A stretch of 64,000 nt of DNA from an uncultured Neomegalonema sp. (lineage in GTDB: Bacteria > Pseudomonadota > Alphaproteobacteria > Rhodobacterales > Rhodobacteraceae). The number at the start of each line of letters is the position of its first letter. Positions within the stretch are counted from its first letter, which is position 1. The notes under the pieces are model-generated. The model had not been told where the DNA came from and did no database searches. It worked only from the letters and a program-made list of their open reading frames with translations. Shown here piece after piece: positions 37,795 through 47,046 of the stretch. The position numbers were made by a program, and so were the translations under genes. The DNA lies in assembly GCA_937990185.1 (NCBI GenBank), contig CALKBI010000005.1:53730-117729 (forward strand), in the 5' to 3' direction.

Positions 37795-38629
37795 GCGCGG
37801 ATTCCTGTTCTAATGTTCGTTTTACTGAATGGTCAGTTTGTTCAATTATGCGCGCGGGCGCAGATTCTGGGTCCAAGATTTCAATCATAACCCCATGCGC
37901 TTTGCACGCCCGCACAAATTCCAGAGGCGGTAAGCGATCCGTGACGAATATATCAACCCGGTCAAGGCCGCATATCCGCATAGGTGCTGTGCGTTCGAAT
38001 TTTAGATGATCAGCAACAAGAATCACTTTTCGAGCCGACTCAAGAATGGCGCGCGCCACACTGACTTCTCGCTGATCATAGTCGAGAATGGCCCCATCAC
38101 TATCAATCGCAGAAGCACCAATGACAGCGATATCGGCTTTGTACTGGCGGATAAAATCAACAGCAGCTTCACCAACAATACCGCCATCGGCTTGACGGAC
38201 AACTCCCCCAGCGAGGATTAGTTCCTTGTTTGGCGTTCTATTTAGAATATTGATAACATTCAAATTATTCGTAATTACAACCAACCCGCCATGATCAGTT
38301 AAGGCCCGCGCAACTTGTTCCGTTGTGGTCCCGATGTTGAGCATCACCGAGCAATTTTCGGGAATAAGCGCGGCGGTCGCGGCTCCGATCAAACGTTTCT
38401 CTTCGGATGCAAGATTGCGGCGCTCTTCATACGCAACGTTCGAAACGCTGTTTGCAGGCATTGCACCGCCATGGACTCTGCTCAGTAACCCACGCTGACA
38501 AAGATCATTCAAATCCCGGCGGATTGTTTGCGGCGTCACTGCAAATGTCTGGGCAAGCATATCAACACCAACACGCCCTTCCGTCCGAGCCGCCGTTAGG
38601 ATGTCTTGCTGTCGCCCTGTGAGTTCCAT
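37787..38629 (-). CDS. glpR: DeoR-family transcriptional repressor GlpR
   Basis: About 280 residues. DeoR winged HTH: ELTGRQQDILTAARTEGRVGVDMLAQTFAVTPQTIRRDLNDL (N-terminus) with RVHGGA. The sugar-phosphate sensor domain has LNIGTTTEQVARAL and DGAILDYDQREVSVA. In this family glycerol-3-phosphate releases the repressor. The start at 38629 fits family length and has an AGG site 9 nt upstream; two upstream Met codons do not. It diverges from glpV, and candidate operators lie between them (38665-38702). Confidence 0.93.
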   Translation of the reverse strand: MELTGRQQDILTAARTEGRVGVDMLAQTFAVTPQTIRRDLNDLCQRGLLSRVHGGAMPANSVSNVAYEERRNLASEEKRLIGAATAALIPENCSVMLNIGTTTEQVARALTDHGGLVVITNNLNVINILNRTPNKELILAGGVVRQADGGIVGEAAVDFIRQYKADIAVIGASAIDSDGAILDYDQREVSVARAILESARKVILVADHLKFERTAPMRICGLDRVDIFVTDRLPPLEFVRACKAHGVMIEILDPESAPARIIEQTDHSVKRTLEQESAHV

Positions 38630-38663
38630 GGAGTGCCTTTTTGCTTTCATGTGCAGAATACAA

Positions 38664-38702
38664 GTTTTCACTTGACGCTCAAGTCATTTTCGTTTGAGCA
38701 TA
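38664..38702. promoter_or_regulatory. Candidate GlpR operators between glpR and glpV
   Basis: 38685-38702 fits the E. coli GlpR operator consensus WATKYTCGWWCGAWMATA in 15 of 18 positions. A similar element (TTTTCACTTGACGC, from 38665) lies exactly 22 bp, about two helical turns, upstream, overlapping the palindrome CTTGACGCTCAAG. A further half site CGAACAT occurs at 38706-38712. The site sits between divergent glpR and glpV, where autoregulation and importer control are expected. Confidence 0.55.
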
Positions 38703-38742
38703 AGGCGAACATGAAACATAAATAAAATATTGGGAGGAAGCT

Positions 38743-40479
38743 ATGCGAAAACAGCTATTGTCGGCTGTCGCGGCATTGGCCGTGCTAACCACCGCTCCAG
38801 CAGCATGGGCAGATATGGCCGCTGCAAAAAAATGGATTGGTGAAGAATTCCAACCATCCGCGCTTTCCAAATCTGAGCAAGAAGCGGAGATGGAATGGTT
38901 CATCAAAGCCGCAGAGCCATTCAAGGGTATGGAAATTAATGTGCTGTCGGAAACAATTCCGACACATACTTACGAAAGCCAAACCCTCACCAAAGCATTC
39001 GAAGAAATCACCGGCATCAAAGTGAACCATCAACTGCTTGGTGAAGGCGAAGTCGTACAAGCTGTTCAAACACAGATGCAAACGGGCCGAAATCTCTACG
39101 ACGGGTACATCAACGATTCCGATTTGATCGGGACGCATTCACGGTTACAGCTCGCGGTGAACCTTACCGAGTTCATGAAAGGTGAAGGCAAAGACGTCAC
39201 CAATCCGGGCATAGACCTTGAGGATTTCGTAGGAATATCCTTCACCACAGGACCGGATGGCAGTCTCTATCAACTGCCCGATCAGCAATTTGCAAACCTC
39301 TACTGGTTCCGTAAAGACTGGTTTGACCGCGAAGACCTGCAAAAGCAGTTCAAAGAAAAATACGGATATGATCTCGGCGTTCCGGTGAACTGGTCAGCCT
39401 ATGAAGATATTGCTGAATTCTTCTCTGAAGATGTCAAAGAGATCGACGGTGTGGCCGTGTATGGTCACATGGATTACGGCAAGCGCGCGCCCGATCTGGG
39501 CTGGCGGATGACCGATGCGTGGCTGTCGATGGCTGGTGCTGGCTCTAAAGGCTTCCCTAACGGTGTGCCGATTGATGAGTGGGGCATTCGTATGGAGGCC
39601 GGTTCTTGTAACCCTGCCGGAGCGAGTGTGTCGCGCGGTGGCGGTGCAAACGGACCTGCCGCAGTTTATGCTATTCGCAAATGGGATGAGTGGCTGCGTA
39701 AATATGCGCCTCCAGGTTCGGCGAACTATGACTTCTATCAATCGCTGCCTGCCTTATCGCAAGGCAATGTCGCGCAACAGATTTTCTGGTACACGGCTTT
39801 CACCGCATCAATGGTCGCGCCCCAGTCAGAGGGCAACAACACTGTTGATGAAGACGGCGCACCCCTATGGCGGATGGCTCCATCACCGCACGGCCCTTAC
39901 TGGGAAGACGGGCAAAAGCTCGGTTATCAGGATGCGGGTTCGTGGACGTTGTTTAAATCAACCCCAGTTGAGCGCCAGAAAGCAGCTTGGCTCTATGCTC
40001 AGTTCGTGACCTCAAAAACTGTCGATGTGAAAAAGTCCCATACGGGCCTTACCTTCATTCGCGACTCGACGATCAATCACGAGAGTTTTACCGAGCGCGC
40101 GCCAAAGCTTGGCGGCTTGGTCGAGTTTTACCGCTCGCCTGATCGTGTGATGTGGTCGCCAACCGGCGTCAACGTGCCAGACTATCCAAAGCTCGCTCAA
40201 ATTTGGTGGCAGCAAATTGGAGACGTCAACTCAGGTGCGTTCACACCGCAAGAAGCGATGGACCGTCTTGCTGAAGAGATGGACATCACCATGGCGCGTA
40301 TGCAGCGCGCTGACGAAGGTGCAAATGTCTACGGTGGTTGTGGTCCACGTCTGAACGATGAGAAAGATCCATCGGAATGGCTGGGCAAAGGCGGAGCAAA
40401 AGCAAAGCTCGCCAATGAAAAACCTAAGGGCAAAACCGTCAACTATGACGAGCTGATCAAACGCTGGGCTGCTAAATAA
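38743..40479 (+). CDS. glpV: Glycerol ABC transporter substrate-binding protein
   Basis: 578 residues. The signal peptide ends AWA (about residue 23). An extracellular solute-binding family 1 fold follows, with GMEINVLSETIPTHTYESQTLTKAFEEITGI, LYQLPDQQFANLYWFRKDWF, and the Trp/Asn-rich binding region typical of GlpV. It binds glycerol in the periplasm and delivers it to GlpPQ. GGGAGGAAG precedes the ATG. It is the first gene of the importer operon here, unlike the rhizobial order where the binding-protein gene is late. The 156-bp gap to glpS holds a strong hairpin. Confidence 0.93.
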   Translation: MRKQLLSAVAALAVLTTAPAAWADMAAAKKWIGEEFQPSALSKSEQEAEMEWFIKAAEPFKGMEINVLSETIPTHTYESQTLTKAFEEITGIKVNHQLLGEGEVVQAVQTQMQTGRNLYDGYINDSDLIGTHSRLQLAVNLTEFMKGEGKDVTNPGIDLEDFVGISFTTGPDGSLYQLPDQQFANLYWFRKDWFDREDLQKQFKEKYGYDLGVPVNWSAYEDIAEFFSEDVKEIDGVAVYGHMDYGKRAPDLGWRMTDAWLSMAGAGSKGFPNGVPIDEWGIRMEAGSCNPAGASVSRGGGANGPAAVYAIRKWDEWLRKYAPPGSANYDFYQSLPALSQGNVAQQIFWYTAFTASMVAPQSEGNNTVDEDGAPLWRMAPSPHGPYWEDGQKLGYQDAGSWTLFKSTPVERQKAAWLYAQFVTSKTVDVKKSHTGLTFIRDSTINHESFTERAPKLGGLVEFYRSPDRVMWSPTGVNVPDYPKLAQIWWQQIGDVNSGAFTPQEAMDRLAEEMDITMARMQRADEGANVYGGCGPRLNDEKDPSEWLGKGGAKAKLANEKPKGKTVNYDELIKRWAAK

Positions 40480-40493
40480 GATAATGCCTTAAT

Positions 40494-40523
40494 GGGATGC
40501 CCTTTTTGTTTAAAGGGCATCCC
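40494..40523 (+). terminator. Perfect 12-bp hairpin between glpV and glpS
   Basis: GGGATGCCCTTT (40494-40505), 6-nt loop, exact complement at 40512-40523, 14 bp after the glpV stop. No T-run follows, so partial termination or 3'-end protection of the glpV message is likelier than full termination. That would raise binding protein over membrane components. Confidence 0.6.
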
Positions 40524-40635
40524 TCGACTGTCTTAACCTGACTCATCAGGAAAAGACAGGAACGCAAAATTTGTTTTTCACTTTTCTGTCACATCTGAAA
40601 GGGCGAATTTCAGCCCACTGGAAAGCTATGTTCAA

Positions 40636-41697
40636 ATGACGATTGAACTAAGGAATGTTACTAAAAACGTCGGTGGGGAAACTCATATCTACGACACGAG
40701 TGTGCGGCTTGCCGAGACAGGGTTTAATGTCCTTCTTGGTGAAACCCGTGCAGGAAAAACAACGCTCATCAAATTGATCGCGGGCCTCGAACGACCAACA
40801 TCCGGTGAAGTTTGGATTAAAGAGCGCGACGTGACAACGATGTCTCCGCAAAAACGTAATGTCAGCCTCGTGCATCAGTTCTTCGTCAATTACCCCAACA
40901 TGAATGTCTTTGAGAATATTGCATCGCCTTTGCGCGTAGCCGGTGTTGGCCGAAAGGAACGCCAACGACGTGTAGAAGAAGCCGCCGAACTCATGCGCCT
41001 CACACCAATGTTGAAACGGCGACCTTCTGAACTGTCAGGCGGACAACAACAGCGCACCGCATTGGCCCGCGCCATCGTCAAAGATTCAGATGTTGTGCTC
41101 TTCGATGAACCCCTCGCAAATCTTGACTACAAATTGCGTGAGGAGCTGCGGGATGAACTGCCACGTTTGCTTGCAGGGCGTGGGGCGATTGTCGTCTATG
41201 CCACGTCGGAACCCCACGAGGCGCTACTCCTCGGTGGTCATACCGCAACAATGAAAGAAGGCCGCATTACACAGTTTGGCGAAACGTCAAAGGTCTTTCG
41301 ACAACCGAACAATCTTGACACGGCTCGGGTATTTTCTGATCCGCCAATGAATGCAGCAGCAGTTATCAAACAAGGCCATGAAATCGTTATGGATGCCGCG
41401 CGCTGGCGCATACCTGACGCGCTCACAAATGCCCCTGACGGCGCTTATACACTCGGCCTTCATCCTCATATCGTGACGCCTGTGCGGGAAAGTACGGATG
41501 CGGTGCAGGTACAGGGGAAAGTCATCGTCACAGAACTGAGCGGCTCTGAGAGCATCGCGCATTTTACGCGCGGCGATGAAGATTGGGTATCGCAAGCACA
41601 TGGTGTTCACGCTTTTAAAGTTGGTGAAACACATGATTTTTATTTCGACGCCTCGCGCGGATTATATTTTGGTAGTGACGGGAGGTTGGTTGCCTAA
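40636..41697 (+). CDS. glpS: Glycerol ABC transporter ATP-binding protein GlpS
   Basis: 353 residues. Walker A is GETRAGKTTLIK (about residues 35-46), where the usual GPSGSGKS is replaced, a known trait of the GlpS subgroup. The signature LSGGQQQRTALARAI and Walker B VVLFDEPLANLD are intact. The C-terminal regulatory TOBE-like domain is about 110 residues. It pairs with GlpT to power glycerol uptake. The stop overlaps the glpT start (TAATG at 41695-41699). Confidence 0.93.
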   Translation: MTIELRNVTKNVGGETHIYDTSVRLAETGFNVLLGETRAGKTTLIKLIAGLERPTSGEVWIKERDVTTMSPQKRNVSLVHQFFVNYPNMNVFENIASPLRVAGVGRKERQRRVEEAAELMRLTPMLKRRPSELSGGQQQRTALARAIVKDSDVVLFDEPLANLDYKLREELRDELPRLLAGRGAIVVYATSEPHEALLLGGHTATMKEGRITQFGETSKVFRQPNNLDTARVFSDPPMNAAAVIKQGHEIVMDAARWRIPDALTNAPDGAYTLGLHPHIVTPVRESTDAVQVQGKVIVTELSGSESIAHFTRGDEDWVSQAHGVHAFKVGETHDFYFDASRGLYFGSDGRLVA

Positions 41698-42770
41698 TGG
41701 CCCGCATAACCCTCGATAATTTACGGCATTCATATTTGCCCAATCCAAAATCTGATGAAGATTACGCGCTTCAGCAAATTGACCTGGAATGGCAAGACGG
41801 CGGCGCTTACGCATTGCTCGGCCCATCCGGTTGCGGCAAGTCCACTTTGCTCAATATTATCTCCGGCCTTATTGAGCCGACCCAAGGGCGCATTCTGTTT
41901 GATGATGTTGACGTCACAAACGTGCCCCCTGCTGCGCGCAATATAGCACAGGTCTTTCAGTTCCCCGTCATTTACGACACTATGACCGTCTACGATAATC
42001 TCGCTTTTCCTTTACGAAATCGCGGCGTCGGAAAAACGCAGGTCGATACCCGTGTGCGAGAAATCGCCGAGATGATCGACATGACGGATATGTTGAACCG
42101 GCGCGCGGCGAACCTGACCCCTGATAACAAGCAAAAGATTTCCATGGGACGCGGGTTGGTGCGTGATGATGTCAACGTCATCATGTTTGACGAACCGTTG
42201 ACGGTGATAGACCCGCATTTAAAATGGAAGCTGCGCTCGAAACTGCGAGAGCTGCATGAGCGGATCAATCTTACAATGATCTATGTGACCCATGACCAAA
42301 TTGAAGCACTGACCTTTGCCGATCAGGTTGTTGTCATGGATGAAGGCGTCGTCGTGCAGATTGGAACGCCGGTCGAATTGTTTGAGCGGCCCACACATAC
42401 TTTTGTTGGTCACTTCATCGGCTCACCGGGGATGAACTTGCTCCCTTGTGAGGTCCGCGAAAGCCAAGCATTTTTCCACGGGTCGCATATACCGGTTGAG
42501 GGCGGGAAAACCACTGCCGCTGGACCGCGCTTAGAAATAGGTGTGCGCCCGGAATTTGTGTCCTTCGCATCCGAAGGATTGCCGGTAGACATTGTTAAAA
42601 TTGTAGATGCCGGAAGGCACAGGATTGTCGAAACACGAACGGGCGATACAACAATAAAATTATTCGTCGATGATGGAATGTCTATCCCTGACGGAAGCGC
42701 CCATCTTGCCTTTGATCAAAACCGGACACGGGTTTACGCCGATGGATGGCTCGCCGGGGAGGGTCAGTAA
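41697..42770 (+). CDS. glpT: Glycerol ABC transporter ATP-binding protein GlpT
   Basis: 357 residues. Walker A GPSGCGKSTLLN is canonical, and Walker B is VIMFDEPLTVIDP. The ABC signature is degenerate: LTPDNKQKISMGRG where LSGGQ is expected. GlpS has the reverse combination, so the heterodimer has one canonical and one degenerate composite ATP site. C-terminal TOBE domain. It overlaps glpS at the start and glpP at the end by one base each. Confidence 0.93.
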   Translation: MARITLDNLRHSYLPNPKSDEDYALQQIDLEWQDGGAYALLGPSGCGKSTLLNIISGLIEPTQGRILFDDVDVTNVPPAARNIAQVFQFPVIYDTMTVYDNLAFPLRNRGVGKTQVDTRVREIAEMIDMTDMLNRRAANLTPDNKQKISMGRGLVRDDVNVIMFDEPLTVIDPHLKWKLRSKLRELHERINLTMIYVTHDQIEALTFADQVVVMDEGVVVQIGTPVELFERPTHTFVGHFIGSPGMNLLPCEVRESQAFFHGSHIPVEGGKTTAAGPRLEIGVRPEFVSFASEGLPVDIVKIVDAGRHRIVETRTGDTTIKLFVDDGMSIPDGSAHLAFDQNRTRVYADGWLAGEGQ

Positions 42771-43642
42771 TGGCTGCTAAAACCGAAAATCAAAGGGCTT
42801 GGTTCTTTGTCATCCCGGTAATCTTGCTTGTCGCCTTTAATGCCATTGTCCCCTTGATGACGGTCGTAAACTATTCGGTGCAAGAAACGTTTGGCAACAA
42901 TCAGTTTTTCTGGTCAGGCGTGACATGGTTTGAAGAGACTTTAAAGTCTGAACGGTTTCAGGCCGCGCTAGGACGGCAACTTTTATTCACTGCGATTATC
43001 TTAGCGATAGAAATTCCACTCGGGATCGCGATTGCTTTGTCGATGCCGCGCAGTGGGCCTTGGGTCTCAGTCTGCCTTGTCCTTATGTCCCTGCCATTAC
43101 TCATTCCGTGGAATGTGGTGGGTTCAATGTGGAATATCTTTGCGCTGCCTGACATTGGCTTGCTCGGTTACACGTTGAACGCAATAGGCTTCAATTACGA
43201 CTACACACAGCAACCACTCGCGGCGTGGGCAACCCTGATCGCGATGGATGTATGGCACTGGACATCGCTCGTTGTCTTATTGTCTTACGCAGGCCTGATC
43301 TCGATACCGGATGCATATTATCAAGCGGCCAAGATTGATGGTGCGGGCAAGTGGGCAGTGTTCCGTCATATCCAATTGCCTAAGATGAAGCGGGTTCTGA
43401 CTATCGCCATTCTACTGCGGTTTATGGATAGCTTTATGATCTATACTGAGCCGTTTGTTTTGACAGGAGGCGGCCCCGGCAATGCAACTACGTTCCTGTC
43501 AATTGATCTGGTGAAGAAAGCGCTTGGCGAATTCGACCTTGGACCAGCGGCGGCAATGAGCCTGATCTACTTCTTGATCACCCTGCTCGTTAGTTGGCTG
43601 TTCTACACAGTGATGATGCGTAATGAAGGGGAAGAGTCATGA
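42770..43642 (+). CDS. glpP: Glycerol ABC transporter permease GlpP
   Basis: 290 residues, about six TM helices, MalF/UgpA-type. The permease EAA loop is YYQAAKIDGAGKWAVFRHIQLPKMKR (about residues 184-209). The start at 42770 shares its A with the glpT stop (TAATG) and has GGGGAGGG upstream; Met codons further up lie inside glpT. It forms the membrane channel with GlpQ. Confidence 0.94.
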   Translation: MAAKTENQRAWFFVIPVILLVAFNAIVPLMTVVNYSVQETFGNNQFFWSGVTWFEETLKSERFQAALGRQLLFTAIILAIEIPLGIAIALSMPRSGPWVSVCLVLMSLPLLIPWNVVGSMWNIFALPDIGLLGYTLNAIGFNYDYTQQPLAAWATLIAMDVWHWTSLVVLLSYAGLISIPDAYYQAAKIDGAGKWAVFRHIQLPKMKRVLTIAILLRFMDSFMIYTEPFVLTGGGPGNATTFLSIDLVKKALGEFDLGPAAAMSLIYFLITLLVSWLFYTVMMRNEGEES

Positions 43643-44475
43643 GACGTTGGCTGGTTCCGACGCTTTATATCGTGTTTCTTATGCTGCCAATTTATTGGCT
43701 GCTGTCGATGTCCTTCAAGACAACAAACGAAATTCTTGGCGGGTTTACATTGTTTCCTCAGACATGGACGCTGGAGAATTACAACGCGATTTTATGCGGA
43801 TATCCAGATGTTATCGGCGGGGAAGTCCCAGATGGGTGTGATGTGTCATGGATTTGGGGGTATGTGAATTCGCTTACCTATGTGACACTTAATACGATCA
43901 TCTCCATCGCTGTTGCTTTGCCTGCAGCCTATGCATTTTCGCGCTATAAATTCTTGGGCGATAAGCATCTATTTTTCTGGCTGCTAACAAACCGGATGGC
44001 CCCGCCTGCTGTCTTTGCCTTACCGTTCTTTCAATTATATTCGTCGGTCAATTTGTTTGACACGCATATCGCCGTTGCCTTGGCCCATTGCCTATTCAAC
44101 ATTCCTCTGGCGGTTTGGATTTTGGAAGGCTTCATGTCGAGTATCCCGAAGGAACTTGATGAAACCGCCTATGTAGACGGGTATTCGTTCCCATCATTCT
44201 TCTTTAAAATTTTTGTTCCGAATATCGGCGCAGGCATCGGTGTCGCGGCATTCTTCTGCTTTATGTTTAGTTGGGTAGAATTGCTGCTCGCGAAGACGCT
44301 GACTGCTGTGGATGCCAAGCCAATCGCCGCAACGATGACAAAGACTGCATCAAGTTCGGGATATGAATTGGGACTACTCGCAGCGGCGGGATGTTTGACA
44401 ATTATTCCCGGCGCTATCGTGATCTGGTTCGTGCGGAACTATATCGCCAAAGGCTTTGCGATGGGGAGGGTTTGA
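43639..44475 (+). CDS. glpQ: Glycerol ABC transporter permease GlpQ
   Basis: 278 residues, six TM helices, MalG/UgpE-type. N-terminal YIVFLMLPIYWLLSMSFKTTNEI. The EAA loop is ELDETAYVDGYSFPSFFFKIFVPNIGAGI (about residues 173-201). ATGA overlap with the end of glpP. In rhizobia the homologue is part of glpSTPQUV. Confidence 0.94.
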   Translation: MRRWLVPTLYIVFLMLPIYWLLSMSFKTTNEILGGFTLFPQTWTLENYNAILCGYPDVIGGEVPDGCDVSWIWGYVNSLTYVTLNTIISIAVALPAAYAFSRYKFLGDKHLFFWLLTNRMAPPAVFALPFFQLYSSVNLFDTHIAVALAHCLFNIPLAVWILEGFMSSIPKELDETAYVDGYSFPSFFFKIFVPNIGAGIGVAAFFCFMFSWVELLLAKTLTAVDAKPIAATMTKTASSSGYELGLLAAAGCLTIIPGAIVIWFVRNYIAKGFAMGRV

Positions 44476-44476
44476 T

Positions 44477-44752
44477 ATGAGCTGGATGGCTTGGACATGG
44501 CCGACAGCGGCCTTCTTCGTCTTCATCGTATTGGCAATTGCCACAATGGGATTTCTAGAAGCGCGCTCTCCGGGTGGTGCGCCGCGTCATGGATGGTTTG
44601 GCCTTCACACAACACGAGGCGACCGATTGTTTATCGGTCTGTTGGGATCAACCTTTATTATGCTTGGTTGGCTTTATTTTATGAGCACGCCGCTATGGGG
44701 CGGACTTGGCATTAGCATCGTTTGGATTGCGTTTATCTTCGCGTTTGTTTGA
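44477..44752 (+). CDS. glpU: Small membrane protein of glycerol importer (DUF2160), GlpU
   Basis: 91 residues, two to three TM helices (WPTAAFFVFIVLAIATMGFLE, FIGLLGSTFIMLGWLYF, LGISIVWIAFIFAFV). It matches the DUF2160 protein that follows glpQ in alphaproteobacterial glycerol ABC operons, called glpU in Rhizobium; its biochemical role is unknown. The start at 44477 follows the glpQ stop by one base with GGGGAGGG upstream. Its stop lies in the stem of the operon terminator. Confidence 0.88.
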   Translation: MSWMAWTWPTAAFFVFIVLAIATMGFLEARSPGGAPRHGWFGLHTTRGDRLFIGLLGSTFIMLGWLYFMSTPLWGGLGISIVWIAFIFAFV

Positions 44753-44786
44753 GAGAGCCGGAACATCTCCAGCTCTCTCAAACAAA
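44744..44786. terminator. Strong terminator after the glp importer operon
   Basis: A 15-bp perfect stem (44744-44758 with 44772-44786) and 13-nt loop covering the glpU stop codon. The A/T-rich stem ends on both sides let it act for glpU and for the convergent epimerase gene. Confidence 0.75.
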
Positions 44787-44788
44787 TA

Positions 44789-45766
44789 TTATTCAGCCGC
44801 TTGCTTGGCAGCTTCATTCGCCTTCAACAACGCTTGAAGGCCCTCTTCTAAACTTGTTTCCGCTTTAAGGCCCAGAAGCGTGTTCATACGTGTCGGTGTT
44901 CCGAGCGAATCTCGGATGTCACCATCGCGCGGAGGACCATGGTTTATTGCAGCACTTGTTCCCGTTAGGGATTTTATCGTCTCGGCAATACCTTTCACGG
45001 TTACTGCATGGCCGGTGCAAAAGTTGATCGGATCAAAGCGAGCCTTTTCTCCAGCCGCTTGTGCATTCATCATACGGTCCATCGCGGCGAGCAAGCCTGC
45101 AACAACGTCACCGACATAGATAAAATCGCGCGTCTGTCCGCCATCGCCATTGATTGTGATTGGCTCATCACGTGCGAGACGATCCGCAAAAATCGAGATC
45201 ACACCAGAATAAGGCGAGGACGGGTCTTGACCAGGACCAAAGACATTGAAGAAGCGGCACGCAGTGCTTGGCAGATCAAAGAGATCTGCTGCCGCGCTTG
45301 CATGATGTTCACCGCTCAATTTGTCAGCACCATAAGGCGACATCGGTTGCTTTGGTGCATCCTCAGTGATGGGCATCGTTTCAGCCGCACCATAAATCGC
45401 TGCGGAAGAAGCCCACGCGACCGGCAGAGGTTTATCAGCCGCGTCCCGTGCAGCCTCGAATACTGTAACCGTACCGTACAAGTTAGTGCGGTGGGATTCA
45501 CGCCATGTAATATTACACCGCACAACAGAAGCAATAGCCGCGAGATGAAAGACTCCGCTTGCTCCCTCAACTGCTTTGGCTACTGCATCGGGATCAGCGA
45601 TATCGCCTACGATCAATTCTGCTTCAGCAGGCGCTACATCACGATGCCCGGTAGAGAGATCATCAATAATGCGAACCCGGTCTCCACGACGGATCAAGGC
45701 ATGTGCGAGATGGCCACCAATGAAACCACAGCCACCAGTTATCGTAAACAGACGGTTATTTTGCAT
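44789..45766 (-). CDS. NAD-dependent epimerase/dehydratase, UDP-glucose 4-epimerase-like
   Basis: About 325 residues, extended SDR. NAD motif TITGGCGFIGGHLAHALIRRGD, DDLSTGH (binding adenosine ribose), HLAAIASV, SSAAIYGA, and the catalytic Tyr/Lys in SPYGADKLSGEHH. RFFNVFGPGQDPSSPYSGVIS and TRDFIYVGDVV are typical of nucleotide-sugar epimerases. The start at 45766 has GGGGA about 7 nt upstream. No other polysaccharide genes are adjacent, so the sugar is not known. Confidence 0.9.
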   Translation of the reverse strand: MQNNRLFTITGGCGFIGGHLAHALIRRGDRVRIIDDLSTGHRDVAPAEAELIVGDIADPDAVAKAVEGASGVFHLAAIASVVRCNITWRESHRTNLYGTVTVFEAARDAADKPLPVAWASSAAIYGAAETMPITEDAPKQPMSPYGADKLSGEHHASAAADLFDLPSTACRFFNVFGPGQDPSSPYSGVISIFADRLARDEPITINGDGGQTRDFIYVGDVVAGLLAAMDRMMNAQAAGEKARFDPINFCTGHAVTVKGIAETIKSLTGTSAAINHGPPRDGDIRDSLGTPTRMNTLLGLKAETSLEEGLQALLKANEAAKQAAE

Positions 45767-46035
45767 AGATCGATCCCCGTATTTAATGGCGAGAGTATCG
45801 AGCACAGCAAATAATATTTCGTATGCATATCAGTCTGTTACGCTGTAAATTTTATTAAATTCATTTACAGCGTTTTCGACAATTTATTAAATCAGGTCTC
45901 ACATCAAGAACCGCATGAAACCTGACCTTTATACTTCAAGGCGCTCTCAAAATTCTGACAAGCAAGATTAATCTTTTTCAGAAAAGTAGAACGTCAGAGC
46001 TACTTGGCATCATCGAATGCTCTTTCGTTGAGATG

Positions 46036-46839
46036 TTAACTTTCATTCAACGACCAATCGTACCGATCATCATAGATGCGTGTCGCACCTTGAGGTCCGC
46101 CAAATTGAGCCAGATGAGCAATCACACCGGCATCACTTCCGCCGAAATCCGATTTATACCATTCATATATGGAAGAAACGACAAGGCCATTCGATGTCAT
46201 CTCTGCACCGCGAGGATGCAACACGTAATCTCGAGCCGCAAGATTCAGGTCGCTATTTAAACTTACTGCAGTGAAGGCTTTTGTCCTTAGATTTGGACAA
46301 CCAATCGACGCACAGTTCACTGCATAATGTATCCTAGCATCACGCCAGATAGGACGCAAAATGCCATGTTCAATGTCATTGAGCGAAAGCGACCGTCCAC
46401 TCACTGTCACAATCTTTTCGTCCCATGGACCACGCGAAAAAAAGCCGCCGCCAATGTCACGGATCGAGCTAACCGGATAATTATCAAGGATCGCATCTAC
46501 CGTCTTCGCATTATAGAGATTGATCCAATAGGCCATCGCAGCATCTTTGCTTAACTGCGTAGGGTCCATTGCTTCCAATGATGAAAGATAGGCTTTCAAG
46601 GAGCCATGAACATTTTTCGCAACGCGGTAATTCACCCGGTTTACGCCATCTGCTCCGCGAGACACATAAGACGACAAAAAGCCATCCCACGCCGAATGAT
46701 CAACGTTCACAATTCGACCAAACTGATTCCAGTGGTTGCTGATAAGAGACGAACGAGGCGCAGCGATTGCTGGCGTATTAAAAGATGATACGACTGTCGC
46801 AGATACGAGTGCGGTTAGAGCTGTTCGGCGATTAAGCAT
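46036..46839 (-). CDS. Secreted DUF547 protein
   Basis: 267 residues. The N-terminus MLNRRTALTALVSATVVSS has an RR pair and a signal ending AIA, compatible with Tat or Sec export. DUF547 core: AYWINLYNAKTVDAILDNYPVSSIRDIGGGFF, LNDIEHGILRP, RIHYAVNCASIGCPNLR, YEWYKSDFGG. DUF547 proteins have a thiol-proteinase-like fold, with the Cys in CASIGCPNL, and are of unknown function. It is transcribed alone. Confidence 0.86.
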   Translation of the reverse strand: MLNRRTALTALVSATVVSSFNTPAIAAPRSSLISNHWNQFGRIVNVDHSAWDGFLSSYVSRGADGVNRVNYRVAKNVHGSLKAYLSSLEAMDPTQLSKDAAMAYWINLYNAKTVDAILDNYPVSSIRDIGGGFFSRGPWDEKIVTVSGRSLSLNDIEHGILRPIWRDARIHYAVNCASIGCPNLRTKAFTAVSLNSDLNLAARDYVLHPRGAEMTSNGLVVSSIYEWYKSDFGGSDAGVIAHLAQFGGPQGATRIYDDRYDWSLNES

Positions 46840-46963
46840 AACGACCTCATAGGTTTTGTTTGCCCCTCACAAAAATATACCTGCTTGGCGCTATAAGAGT
46901 CCTGCGCCAAACACTGATGTGACTGCCTGTGAATTTTGTGAGGTGTTTGTTTCTGAAGCACTT

Positions 46964-46994
46964 CAAAGAAAACGCCGTCTCGAGAGACGGCGTT
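46964..46994 (-). terminator. Terminator of the 47047-47475 gene
   Basis: An 11-bp perfect GC-rich stem (46984-46994 with 46971-46981) followed on the minus strand by TTTTCTTT. It lies about 50 nt after the stop. Confidence 0.75.
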
Positions 46995-47046
46995 ATTTAC
47001 TCTACAACTCAGAACTATGTCGGCACTTTAAAATCACTACAGTATT

